Source: Heterotrichella gracilis (Eukaryota; Sar; Xanthophyceae; Tribonematales; Xanthonemataceae). Taken from it: a stretch of DNA of 64,000 nucleotides. Each line of letters opens with the position of its first letter. Within the stretch, counting starts at the first letter, position 1. This document shows, piece by piece, positions 45,772 through 57,006 of the stretch. The stretch is taken from positions 184,964-248,963 of the forward strand of contig JAULBX010025607.1 of assembly GCA_032358255.1 (NCBI GenBank), in the 5' to 3' direction. A program made the translations under genes and the position numbers. The notes beneath the pieces are model-generated. The model saw nothing but the letters and a program-made list of their open reading frames with translations. It searched no databases and had not been told where the DNA came from.

Positions 45772-47656
45772 ATGGCACCGCACCACCGCCCACACAGGCC
45801 CGCCCTGCACCGCCCGCCCTCAAGCTCACACGTGCCACAGCCGCCCCTGCACCTTCCAAGCTCTCTCAAGCCCTCAACCCCTAGCACTAGCAGGCGGCGG
45901 GTGGCTTGTGTGTGCAGTGGTGCCAGCAGTGGCAGTGGCCCCAGGAGTGACAGTGAGCCCCGCCCTGTGGCTAGCTCTGGGGGATGGTACCTGGGGAGCG
46001 ATGGGCGCAAGAAGGCTACCATGGAGCAGGTGGCGCCTTGGGGGAGGGGGGTGACTGCCTGGCTGCCAAATGGTTTGTCGCCAGGGGCCGAGTGCAAGCT
46101 CGCCAATGCCAGGACCTAGCATGCTGCCCCCCTTGTGCGCTTCCGCCATGTGCATTCCTGTTCAACACCCCGACCCCTCACGCAGGCTTTCAAGTCCGGT
46201 GAGCTCCCTGTGAACACGCCCTGGAACCTGGGGTGGCAGCAGAGTGAGCGGTATATCATTTGGGGGGATGACCTGCGACTCAAGCTTGTGAAGGTGGGAA
46301 TGGGGGGGTGCAGGAGGATTTTCAGACTAGCATGTGTTCCTGAGAGGCAACGGTGCAGCAGCAAGCACTTTACAACCCCAAATGCAGCATTAAGCAATCA
46401 GGCTACCCCCCAATCAGCTGGTGTTTGCATGTTGTCCAGTTCCTGTGTGGGGCGAGCCTGATCCCATCTGTCCGCATGCCCCGCTCCCAGTGCCATCTTC
46501 CGCCGACACAGCCGGGGCCGAACATCCGCATGGATTTTATAACATGCATGGCGAAGGAGCAACAGGACAGTAAAATGAGAGGAATGGAATGATCCACTGC
46601 ATCATGGGGATGGCCAATCCCAGTCATGCAAGATGACCATCCCACAGTGCGTGTGCATGCGACTCTCCCCAACACCAACCCTCCCTGCTCCCACCTCTCA
46701 GGCTACTGGCGCCTCCCAGCTTGGCATCAGCGAGGCAGAGTTTGAGTCCCGCCTGGTCCAGGTTGGTGTGCTGCTGCCCGACGTGGTGCAGCGCCTGCCC
46801 AGCATGAAGGGGGCGCTGGTCATTCAGCTGGCGCAGGACACGCAGGTGAGGCGCGCACAGGAGGGCGGTATGATGTGCTGGGTGCATGGATGACCGCACA
46901 GGGTGACTACATGCACTGCCCAACCTCAACTTCACATGGCAGAATTGCCAACAGACTGCAATCATTACCAAGTGTTTGGCAGAAATTACGGTCCCTGTGC
47001 TCATCCTGTTACGCATCTTGTGCTCTTTCCAGGCCCTTGCCGACCGCCTGGTTGTGCTCAAGTGCCTGTTCCCTGGAGCCAACGCCAGCGCCATGGCAGT
47101 GCGCGCGCCCTACCTGGTGCTGGGGGCAGACATGGGGCAGGTGGAGACTAGCGCGCACAGGCTGAGGGAGCTGCTGCCGGATATCGATGTGGACAGGTGG
47201 GGTTAGGGGTTGGGGGGGGGTGATGCTGCGGGCCGTGGGGTGGAGGGGGCCCTGATTGGTCGGGCATGCTACCTATGCATGCCATCGCACAGGATAGCAC
47301 CTAGCGCCCAATCAAGTCCCCATGTACCAAGCATGTCCATACGTACCAAATACAGGCACAGGGAGTTCAAACGATGCACACCACATTGCCTTGGCTGTCC
47401 TCACGCCTTCCGTGCCTTCAAGACTTGGACCCATTAGCATGTCCCAATCCCGCGCTTTGTGCCCCCATTCAGGTTAGTTGAGTCGTTCCCCAGTGTACTT
47501 GACGTGGATGGCTTTGAGGCCGCTATGGGTGAGGCGAGGCGCATGATGCCGGGGGTGGACATAAAGCAGGTGCTGAGGGCGAACCCGCAGATGATTTTCA
47601 GCTTCCAGCGGGGGAGCCAGCTGATCGCGTATGATGAGCCGTTGCCACAGCCCTGA
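45772..47656 (+). CDS. mTERF-like helical-repeat protein, probably plastid-targeted
   Basis: Five exons: 45772 to 46029 or 46050, 46186-46293, 46702-46845, 47033-47196, 47473-47656 (TGA), about 286 or 293 residues. The donor of exon 1 is open: both CAG|GTGGCG and GGG|GTGACT keep phase 0. The head is rich in His, Pro, Ser and Arg without acids until residue 55, like a transit peptide. The rest is made of short helical modules in which a hydrophobic helix is followed by LPD, FPG or MPG turns (LPDVVQRLPS, LFPGANASAM, LLPDIDVDRLV, MMPGVDIKQVL), ending in NPQMIFSFQRGS. This pattern resembles mTERF proteins, which bind nucleic acid in organelles; the assignment is by pattern only. An unrelated helical-repeat family is possible. 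Confidence 0.65.
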
Positions 47657-48783
47657 TTCAGTGTTCCTGGGAAGGGGGTGGAGGGGTTACCAGTGGTTGT
47701 ATCGTGTCACACATGCAGCATTTTTTTATGGTTGTATTGTGTATTTTTGAGCCAGAACGTCACATGTACGTATCGCTTGGTTGATGATTGGAGGTGCTCA
47801 ACCCCAATGTTCTTTACAATGGGGGCACAGCTAGGGCGGATGACGGTGAAATTGGCAATGTGCATGCAAAGTACTGCACTGACCTGTACCATTGTTTTCA
47901 AATTTGGGTCTGGCGGCATGATGTGCTTGGCAAATAACAGTGCCCATGTTCCATTTTTTGGGTGCTGATGCCGCTAAGCTGACCCTGCATGGCAAGGGCT
48001 GGCAGGGGTACATACATGTACTACAGTTCTGACAAAACTAGGCCATATAAGTGTCCAGTTGGAGAGCATGTGAGCACTGGCGCAGTAACTTGAGTACCAT
48101 CTTAGGAAAATTTTACAGGTTGATCCCATGTGGCCGCCTGCAGCAGGCAGGGCCAGCCGGCCCCTAGGGCTGCAGGGCATGCCCACCGCCGCCGTGGTGG
48201 CTTCTAAGCCTCAGTGCTCAAGCTATTCTGTGGCTGTGGTGTGGGGCGTGGTGTGGGGCCGGTTTCTTTCTTCCTTTCTTTGCACCTCCGTGGCTTGCCA
48301 GTGACAATGAAATGAGCCACGGTGATTGATGCATGCAATGCATGCATGCGCCCCATGTGACATAATGATTGTCATGACAAATGAAATTGTCCAAATTGCC
48401 AATGGGTCGAAATTAATTAATGTAATACAGTAATACTTTATGATAATATATTGTCACAGTATAAATTTAAAATATTGTGGTGGACTATAGCGCGCGTTAC
48501 TGGCAGGCCTCCGGAGATTGATCATTGCAATGTATTAATATTAATCAATGAACAGCTGTTCATATATTCACAAGTCTAGACTTTTATATATTTTCACATA
48601 AAAGTGATTAATTAATCTAAAAGGGATTTATAAATCTTTGCAACCTTCGTGACAGTCACTGCAAAGTTCAACTAGTGCACAAATATGGCAAGAATTGCTG
48701 GACCACATCTGCATTTTGAGCTCACTGATGTTGATCAGTCCTGGCTAGATCTGGAGCACTCCTGCCAGGGCATTGACTTAAAC
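47657..48783. other. Convergent intergenic region with an A/T-rich island
   Basis: The region lies between the stops of the mTERF-like gene and OFD1. From about 48360 to 48700 base composition drops sharply in G+C, with many TTAATTAAT and TATATA stretches and a short palindrome (AACAGCTGTT at 48550). GCATGC-rich alternations sit just before it (48330-48350). No coding region or target-site duplication was found. Confidence 0.5.
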
Positions 48784-51700
48784 CTAGAAGCCACTGTCTT
48801 CGCTCACCCCCTGTGACTGCGCTTCAATCTCCTCGGGTACGTCACTGCACGTGTCCACACCACCGCCAGCAAAGGCATGCCCGGACACAGACCCGCCAGA
48901 CTCCTCAAAATCATCGCTATACCGCTGGCTGGAACCACTGCTGGGGGCCTGTGGGGCAGTGCCAGGCCCAGCGCTGGGGTTGAGGGGTGCAGGCGGGGCG
49001 AAGGCGGCACCCACACCAGCCTGTGCTGCAACCTGGGTGTCGAGTTGGTCCCATGGCATGGTGTTGGCATTGTCTATGGTTGGTGCCATGGGCACATGGT
49101 GCAGCCCCGAGCCTGTTGCTGGTGCTGCGGACCGCCAGCTTGCAGCGGAGTTGTGGATGCCCTGGCTCAGCGCGCCGTCATCGCTCACCTCTGCCGCCTG
49201 GACATTGTCCTCGATGGAATCTGAATCTGTCATGAAGGAGGTATTGCTGCCAGGTGCCCATCCCTCACCGCCTGCCACGCCCTCTGCCCCCTCCTCCCCG
49301 CCACCCACAGCTGACTCATTGCCCTCCTCGGGGTCCCCGCCACCCACCGCTGACCCAATGCCCTCCTCCCCTGGCACAGCCACCCCCTCCCCCCCCTGGA
49401 GGATTTCCTCAAACATGTCGCTGCGGGTGTACTGGGAGTACAGCGTGTTGCGCCGCACCCTGGCCACACTGGACGGTGTGTAGCCGCTGTACCCATCGCC
49501 ACCCTCGCTCCCGCCTTCCTCAGCAATGGACTCCAGCACGTGCTCAGCAAGCGCATGTGGCAGTGGCGGCGATGGTTCAGGCGCCGCTGCTGGGCCATGG
49601 CCATGCGATGCTCCTGATGTGATGGATGAGAACTGCATGTGTGATGGGCCAGGGGAGCGCGAGGTGCTGCCCCCCTCTGCCTCGCTCACCATGAGCCAGC
49701 TGTGCACCTTGGCCAGCGCAGTCACCTGGTGCTGGGGCGGCGGGGCCAGCTGGTGCATGGACTGTGCCCCGCTGCTGGTGCGCCCTGCGCTGAGTAATTC
49801 GTGCCCCTCCCCAATGCCACCCTCCGCTGCCTGGCTTGCCCCTGTCTGGTGCGCGTGGTGGTTTAGGGTGACGCTGCCACCGCTGCGGGCAGTGCTGGTG
49901 CTGGTTGAGGAGGGGGTGCGGGGGCCAGCACTGGGTGAGGGGGAGGGCATGTGGGGCACGTGGGCGGGTGCTGGGACGGGATCATGCGCCTGTGTGGGCG
50001 CAGCGCTGGTGGCTGCAGCAGGGTGCTGCGGGGCAGGAGGGGATGAGGCGCTGCTACACCTGGCCTCCGCCGGGAGACTGTTGTTGAGTGGTGGTGCTGA
50101 TGATGCCTTGCCGCTGGCACTGCTGGTGTTGCTGCCACATGCGCTGCTGGCCTGTTGCGGCACCATGGGTTGCTGGGGGTTGATCCTGTGCGGTGGACCT
50201 AGCGGCCCTGTGGCCAATGCGGCACTGGCACTCCCATCAGCCGCTGCATCAGGAGATGCTTCTCCAGCTAGCGCTATTGATGCAGACACAGCAGGTAGGT
50301 GGTGCAAAGGGGCATGTTCAACCAGCTGGGCACCCTTCCCTTGTGATCCAGTGTGAGATGGGCCCCGAGGCAGCGGCTGCAGCGCCGGTCCTCCAGTCAA
50401 GCTGCTGCTCACCCTGGCATCGCGTGGGGCATCAGGTTGAACTGCGGGGGTTGCCGCTGCCTTGTGTGCAGTGGAGCTTAGCCGGCCTTGATGCCGGCCT
50501 GCTCTGGACTTGCCTACAAAGCACATCATGAGCAGTGAGGTCATGCGGGTTCATGCATGTATCTACTGCATCAGCTGGTGCTTCTACATTAAAATATACC
50601 ACAAGATCTATGCGTGAGCGTGAGAGATCTTGCCCATGCATGCAGTGGCCCCTTTCCCCATGCACCCCCCTCCGCCCCAATGTACCCCTCCCACCTGATG
50701 ATGACTGGCGGGAGTGGTGCGCCAGGCTGGCCAGGCTCTCATCAAAGGCCTGGCGGGATTTGCTGCCGCCCGTGCTGGGCGTATGCATGTGCCCTCCACC
50801 CTGGGGCAACATGCCATCCCCGCTTGGCGCATACTCCCCCTCCTGGGCCCATGTGCCACCCCTCTGTGCGCCCTCAGGGTGGTAGGCACTGGAGTGGCCT
50901 GGTGCGCCGCTACCGGCATCATCACGGTCCGCCACCCCCTGAGATGGACGTCTGCATGGAGGCTCTGCTTCCTCATCTTCAACCGCGTCATCATCCCCTG
51001 CCATGTCCATGTACCGTGCAAAACCTGCACATGCAGGGCGCCACGCATCCTGATCACCGCAACATGCAAATGCTTCTATAATGTGTAGGTACTGTAGGAT
51101 CGCATGGCTTATGTGCATGCAAGGACATAGTAGCACACCAAACATTTTTCCAACATATCTACCTGCAATAGTGCTGCAAGCGCCTGTGCTGCCACCCTGC
51201 AGTGCCTCTCTTACCTGCCCCTGCCCCTTCGCTGCGCATTGCCGCAAGGTCCCTGCTGATGCCTGCTGCCAGCGCCGCCTTGTGCCCCTCAACCCGCCGC
51301 CTGAATGCCGCCAGCTCCGCACGCATGCGCTCCTCATCCTCACGCACTGGGGTCAGGCCGGGAGCGGGGCAGGACGACAGGCCATAGCCATAGGTATCCT
51401 CTTGGAACGTGCTGAGATATGCTGAGATGGAAGTGACGTGGTCAGGCTGGGAGAGACCTGTGGCATGGGAACACAGCGCACATGTTGGCCAGCTGTAGCC
51501 CTGCAAAGATTGGCCAGTGACAGCCCATGCACTGGAATCTAGTGACAGGCATGCATTGGCAGCTTGGCTGCATCAAAAGCCCCTTCCTTCAAAGCATGCA
51601 AGGTGGATTGTGGGTGGCAGTGCGCAGCCGCTGGAAGGGTACCTGTACCTGCCCCACTCACCTGCCCCTGCCCCTGCCCCTGCCTGCGCGCTGCTGCGCT

Positions 51701-53857
51701 CCATCCGCCTACACAGGTCCACGTTCTCCCACTGCCATGCCTGCGCTGCCAGCCGCGCCTCCTCCACCTGCTGCAGGGCGGCCTCCTTGGCGTCAATGGC
51801 CTGCGGGACAGGGGGGGACACCGCCGGGCGCAGGTGGGTGTTGGGTCCTTGCTCCATTACAAGTGACTCACTATTGATTACAGTCTTTGCTCATCGGCCA
51901 TGTAGGTGAGCAAGGTGAATATTTCCCGCAGTTGCATGCATGGCACAGACTACCGTAGTTGCATGCATGGCACAGACTACCGAGTGACTCCTGAGCACAA
52001 ATTGCAACTGCTCACGCTAGCTTGTTCCCAGTTAAAGCTAGCATTTCATTGTACACAATGGGTATGCATTTGGCAGTACGATTTATTATTGTGCGCCATA
52101 CCTCTTCCAACAGCTTCTCGGACAGATGTGCTCGTTGCTTCCAGAAATGCTCTAGGGACAAGACCAGCTCCAGTGACCTGTCCCTGTCCCTGTCCCTGTT
52201 GCCCACTTTCCCTGCATCGTGCACGCTGGGGGGCTCCAGGTCATCCTTGGGGGCAGGCACATTCTCTTTCTGTGGGTGCCTGCTTGATGACCGCTTCTTG
52301 GTTGCCACATTGTGCTGTTCCAGGGGTACCGACCTAGGCCATCGCCAGCTGGTGTCAGTGCACATGATGGTACCAGGATATTAGATTCATGCTTAGCATT
52401 TTTCTTAGCCTAAGAAAAATAGTAATACCTTATGGATCATGAAAAACAACATCTTTAGCATACGTCCTTGCTTTTACATACCTTCCAGCAATGCTTTTAT
52501 GGGAATTGTAGCTCTGCACGTCAAGGTTGGCCTGCGTAACCTGTCTTGCTGATTTGTCAGCTTTTGTATGATGCTTTGCACGCAAGACCTGCTCCTGGGC
52601 TGCAAATCTTCCTTCCATTGTCTCCTGCAAGTTCAGCCAGACAACATGAAAATCATGTGATATTAGTATTTTGTATCCAATTTTGAATAGTAAAATTTAG
52701 ACTTGGCAAGCCCACGCTCAAAGAGCCTGCCTGTAACCTGGATTGGAAGGCATGATGCCATGATGGCACACACATGAATCATAGTACCTGCCCCTGCACC
52801 CATCTGTGCGCCGTCTCCTTGCGCAGCGCCTGCAGCAGGACTTCTTGCTCCGCCATCTCCTGCCGCTGCTCCGCCAACTGCTTCTCCAGCTGCTCCTTGG
52901 CCTGGGCAGCTTCCTGCTGGATTGACTGCTGCTTCTGATGCAGCTCTGCAAGCCGCTGCTGGTACTCTTGCTCAAGCTGCAGGACGTGTGTACTGGGCTG
53001 CCCAAACATCTGCACCACAGTGGATTTTGGTACATTATTTTTCAATGGATTCTGGTAAATTATATCACTAACAAACCCAAATCTTAGTTTGTATCACAGC
53101 CAATTGCGCAGTCTCACCCTGGGAGGCAGTGGCTGGTGTGGTGGCCAGCGCCCCTGGTCCTGTGTGTAGCCACTGCCGTAGTGGAAGGGCAGCCACTGGG
53201 CATCGAGTGCATGTTGATGCCTATCAGTTTGACTCGTTTGAGTTGATGCCTCACAGGTGTTGGATGCTGGGGGCGGCTTGCTCAAGCTCTGAACAGTCTG
53301 CACCAACACCTCCAGAAGGCTGCTGCCTGCAAAGTGTCAACAGTGGATGGTTGACTGCGCAGCACTGAGGTGGCAACTGAATATATAATTATCGACATTT
53401 AAATACCTGGTGACTGTTTGCTGCATTCTTGTATCAGGTCATTATCTGTGAGCTGCAGAATTTGCAGTATCTCTTGGGGTGTCAGCTGGGAGGCTGCTGT
53501 GAGGCCAACCTCTGGCTGGAAGATTGACAGCGCATACTTGTACTTGTACCTGCTCAGGTACTCGGAAACAAGACTGTTTATAAGACGTTGTAGAAGGCCG
53601 ACCTCCCTGGGAGCTCTTGCGCTGCTGGTGGCCTTGTTGCGTGGCACCTGTAGCTGTGACAGGACCTCTGTTCGCATCTGCGTCTGCACCCACAGCAAGG
53701 GAGGTTGGACTGTTAGTCCTTGCCAAACCAAGCAGAGACAGATAATGGTGAGGGACTGACGTACCTTAAGAACTTCTATGACTCCCAGCTCCCTCAGCTG
53801 CGCGTACAGCTCCCGTTTGAACTGTGACAGGGTGAAGGGTGGAGCTGGTGCTGCCAT
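48784..53857 (-). CDS. OFD1: OFD1 homologue (centriole/basal-body LisH and coiled-coil protein)
   Basis: Ten exons: 53857-53765, 53683-53407, 53326-53118, 53009-52788, 52624-52482, 52333-52102, 51800-51662, 51457-51215, 51024-50695, 50513-48784 (TAG), giving 1205 residues. The N-terminus (FKRELYAQLRELGVIEVLKT) and the following LisH motif at about 61-92 (LINSLVSEYLSRYKYKYALS) match the N-terminus of OFD1, which caps the distal end of centrioles and is needed for cilia. Coiled-coil stretches follow (QEYQQRLAELHQKQQSIQQE). An acidic and Ser/Pro-rich tail without domains makes up the last 577 residues, encoded by one exon. OFD1 implies that this alga builds basal bodies. Exon 7 ends in an Ala-Gly repeat made by a GGGGCA hexamer. 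Confidence 0.88.
51931..51984. repeat. 27-bp tandem duplication in OFD1 intron 6
   Basis: GTTGCATGCATGGCACAGAC and the next seven bases occur twice head to tail (51931-51957 and 51958-51984), differing only at the last bases. The intron lies between exons 52333-52102 and 51800-51662. Confidence 0.9.
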
Positions 53858-54321
53858 GTTGAGGCCGTGCAGGGACAGTCAAACAGGGAGGTTCAACTGA
53901 TAACCCTCTTTGATGATATAGATGGTTAGTTGGTGCCTGTTGCTGTAACTTCGCACAGTTTGCTGGAAAGCAGAGATGCCGTCGAGTGGATACAATACAT
54001 GCCGTGATGAGTCGAATGACCCCGACTTCGGCGGGTTCCCCATTGCTTTTCTAATGGAAGGTATCGATACAAACATTCGTTTGGCCCAGCTTTTCGCCTA
54101 AGGATGTTTCAAACAAAGTGGGGTCTACTTTTTTGGGCACTGTTTAGTCTCCCCTTTTGTATATAGTAGTATTCACCTTAGCAATGCATGCATATATAAA
54201 CAACATGCATGGAGTGGGCAGAAGTGTTAAGCGCGAGGCAATCGCGTAACGGTACACTATTTTTGAGCGTGTATGAAAACGTGCACGGCCGCCCACTGCA
54301 TTGCAGTAGCATCCAGGCACC
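53858..54321. promoter_or_regulatory. Candidate bidirectional promoter of OFD1 and NUP35
   Basis: Only 464 bp separate the ATG codons of two divergent genes. A TATA-like motif (GCATATATAAAC) at 54188-54199 points towards NUP35, about 130 bp before its ATG. No equivalent is clear on the OFD1 side. Shared regulation is a guess from spacing. Confidence 0.4.
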
Positions 54322-56224
54322 ATGACACCCCACAACCAGGGCACCAAAGAGTTTGCCTCACTTCTCTTCACGCCCAAGACAGCGGAGACGTCCAAAACTC
54401 TCCTAGACTACCGATCGCCGACCGTCCGAACCAGCCGGTCCCCGTCACGGGGCGCCAACATCTTCCTTGACGGACCCAGTGCCACCCCCGCCTCGCATGG
54501 CCGCAGGCGAAGTTTGACTCCCTCCGGCAGCCTGCCCAGGGACACCCCTCCGCCCCCACCGGCAGACAGCCTTCTCGACTCTCCAGCAGGTGCGTTGCAG
54601 CAGCAGGGTCCACAGTTGGGGCACACGGCACCTTGCCACCTGTTTGTAAACAGCAACAGCTGCCAAGTGCAACCTCACTCAACATGTTGAGCCCACTTGG
54701 ACTTTGGGATGTCAGTCCAGTCCAGAACCCATATACGACTTTCAATATATGGCATGCATATGTTCTGTGGCCTACACTTGGCAGCGCGCGCAAGGACTTT
54801 CAGTCTGGTCAGCGTATGCTTTGGATCTGCCCCTTGCGCCCACCCACCACCTTGCCCACCCCTCCTCCCATCAACCCCACTGCCCCCGCCAGGTGCCACC
54901 CCCACCCTACCAGGCGTTGACTTCACCTCGGCTGGCAGCAGGCAGCAGACAGCAGGTAGCCTGGCCCACCACATGCCCACCGCCCACCCTGCCCACCCCA
55001 CACTGCTCTATCCAACCCGGCCGTGCATGCTTCACATGGTGGCCTCAGCCCAGCCCATCCTCGTACTCTCATCCCGCTTGCAGACACTGCCACCTCCCCA
55101 CATGCCATGTGCACCCCCATTGACCGCCGCCGCCCCCCCTCCCGCAGAGTCTGGCCCCACCACCAGCAGCCGCCCCGCCTACCCCTCCCGTGGCCCCGAG
55201 CCCCCTTCCGACGAGTGGTATGACCGATGGGTGACTGTGTTTGGCTTCACACCCCACCAGGTCCCGCTGGTGCTGCAGGAGTTTCAAAAATGCGGAGATA
55301 TACTGCAGTTCGGCGCTTTTGGGCAGGATGCAAACGCCAACTGGATGCATATACAGTTCCAGGTGAGGCCAGCTGGTTGTGCGGATCCGTGTGCAGGCAT
55401 GGTTCAGCATTGCTGCAGGCGTGCTTCAGCATGGCTGCCAGGAGGTGGTGTAGGCCAGGTTGCCAGTGGGCGGCACCCTACAGATTGGCTACGCCCCCGT
55501 CATGGGTATGTCGGCCATTCTACCTACCCCCAGACCTGCACATGCTGGCCCAGCTGGGCTGGTGTTGCGGCGCCGCCCACATCCCTGCCCGACCCATCAC
55601 CCCCACCTCCGCAGAACAAGTATGCCGCCCAGCGTGCCCTGCTGCGCAACGGCGAGCAGCTCACCTCCGCCACCATGGTGGGCGTGCGGCCGCTGGATGT
55701 GCGCCAGCGACAAGCGGTGCAGCAGGGGTCGGAGGGAGGGGCAGTGGCAGGGGCGGGGGCAGGGGCGGCACCCTCCACGCCAGGTGGCCTGGTCACGCTG
55801 CCTGCCAAGCCCAAGGCGCTCAACAGCAGACCATACTTGTTGGAGGCGCCGGGTGGACAGGTGCGGGGTGTGGGATGTGCATGGGCATGGGCATCAAGGC
55901 GAGTGCCTGGTGGTAGCGTCCTCAATATGCATTTCTGGCGCTTTGCTGAAGGCACGTGGAGAGCAGCATGCTGCGAGGAGGACTATGCCCCGGGGGGTAC
56001 AGGCCCAAGTGCTGTGCAAATGCATCCTGGCTGTGCATGTGCATCATGGTGGGTGGCTGGTGAGGCAGCCACCGCGCTGGATTCCTGGCACACCTCCCTG
56101 TTGCACATAGAGTGGTGATGGCTGACACCCTTGTGCCCCCCTCCCCACTGCGCAGCGCTCCGGCATGCCTCAGCCAGGCCAGTCCACCTGGGCCAAGGTG
56201 CACGAGTTTGTGTTTGGCTTGTGA
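54322..56224 (+). CDS. NUP35: Nucleoporin NUP35/NUP53 homologue
   Basis: Five exons: 54322-54589, 54893-54955, 55148-55362, 55615-55860, 56156-56224 (TGA), giving 286 residues. The N-terminal 130 residues are Ser/Thr/Pro-rich and disordered. Residues about 134-220 form the non-canonical RRM-like MPPN domain: DRWVTVFGFTPHQVPLVLQE, the conserved NWMHIQFQ, and NKYAAQRALLRNGEQ and VGVRPLD. The C-terminus (WAKVHEFVFGL) matches the amphipathic helix by which NUP35/Nup53 touches the nuclear membrane. The protein is part of the inner ring of the nuclear pore and links Nup155 and Nup93/205. It is short compared with about 325 residues in animals, mostly through a shorter disordered head. Divergent from OFD1. 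Confidence 0.9.
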
Positions 56225-57006
56225 TGCGCGGAGGAGCAATAGAGAACGGATGGGGGTGCAGCACGCAGTCGGAGAGGAAACAGTTAGACTTTGCGGCATG
56301 TTCTTCTACTTCAAGATGCGCCCTGTCAGGTTGCCTGCCCATTTGGTGCTGAGTATGGGATAATATCATATGCAGAAGTGGAAATTTTCCTCTGGTTGAG
56401 AAGGGTCTTGCACCTCACATGCAATGTCAGTGACGGCCATGAATCTGGTTGCCGGGCAGCTGGCAGCGGATTCCTTCTAGGAAATCCCAACATGCCATTG
56501 GGGCAACGGGTGATCAATGCAGTTACTGTAACATTGACAGCTTGCAGTTGGACCATGGAAGAAATTCATTCAATCTTGTATTGCCAAGTGCACTGCACTC
56601 CAAGGCTGAGCTTCCGCACAACTTAAAATCAATGATGACACATGCGTGCACATGCCGTGGCTAACAGTCCCAAGGCTGTACAGGCTGTACGTAAGTCAGC
56701 TGAGCTCCGCAGCACTTGCGTGAGCCAGAATGGGGACCGGCAGGATGCTTAGTGGTCCCCTTGTGATGACTGGAAAGTTCTTGGGCCTAAACGTTTTGTG
56801 GCACAGCCTGTGGCAGGTCGCCGAGGGCTCTGCATGAAGCCTGTGCCAGGCACCCATCTCAAGGCACAGCTAACGCGCCTCAGGGTGAGGGCCTTTCGGC
56901 TGGCGGCCATGTTGTGCCGCACACGCGGCGTGCATGGTCAGACATCCTGCAGGCTATAGCGGCTGCCCAAGCGTGGTCCCCAGCAAGACACCTCCCCGCA
57001 CTGCTG
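56225..57006. other. Convergent intergenic region, no gene recognised
   Basis: This region holds the 3' untranslated ends of NUP35 (plus) and membrin (minus). TGTAA at about 56526 is a candidate polyadenylation signal for NUP35. No repeat or coding region was recognised. Confidence 0.5.

Noticed and set aside
48851-50356. Long plus-strand open frames opposite the OFD1 last exon
   Set aside because: They are antisense shadows of a G+C-rich exon. The minus strand has the long continuous frame in phase with nine upstream exons.
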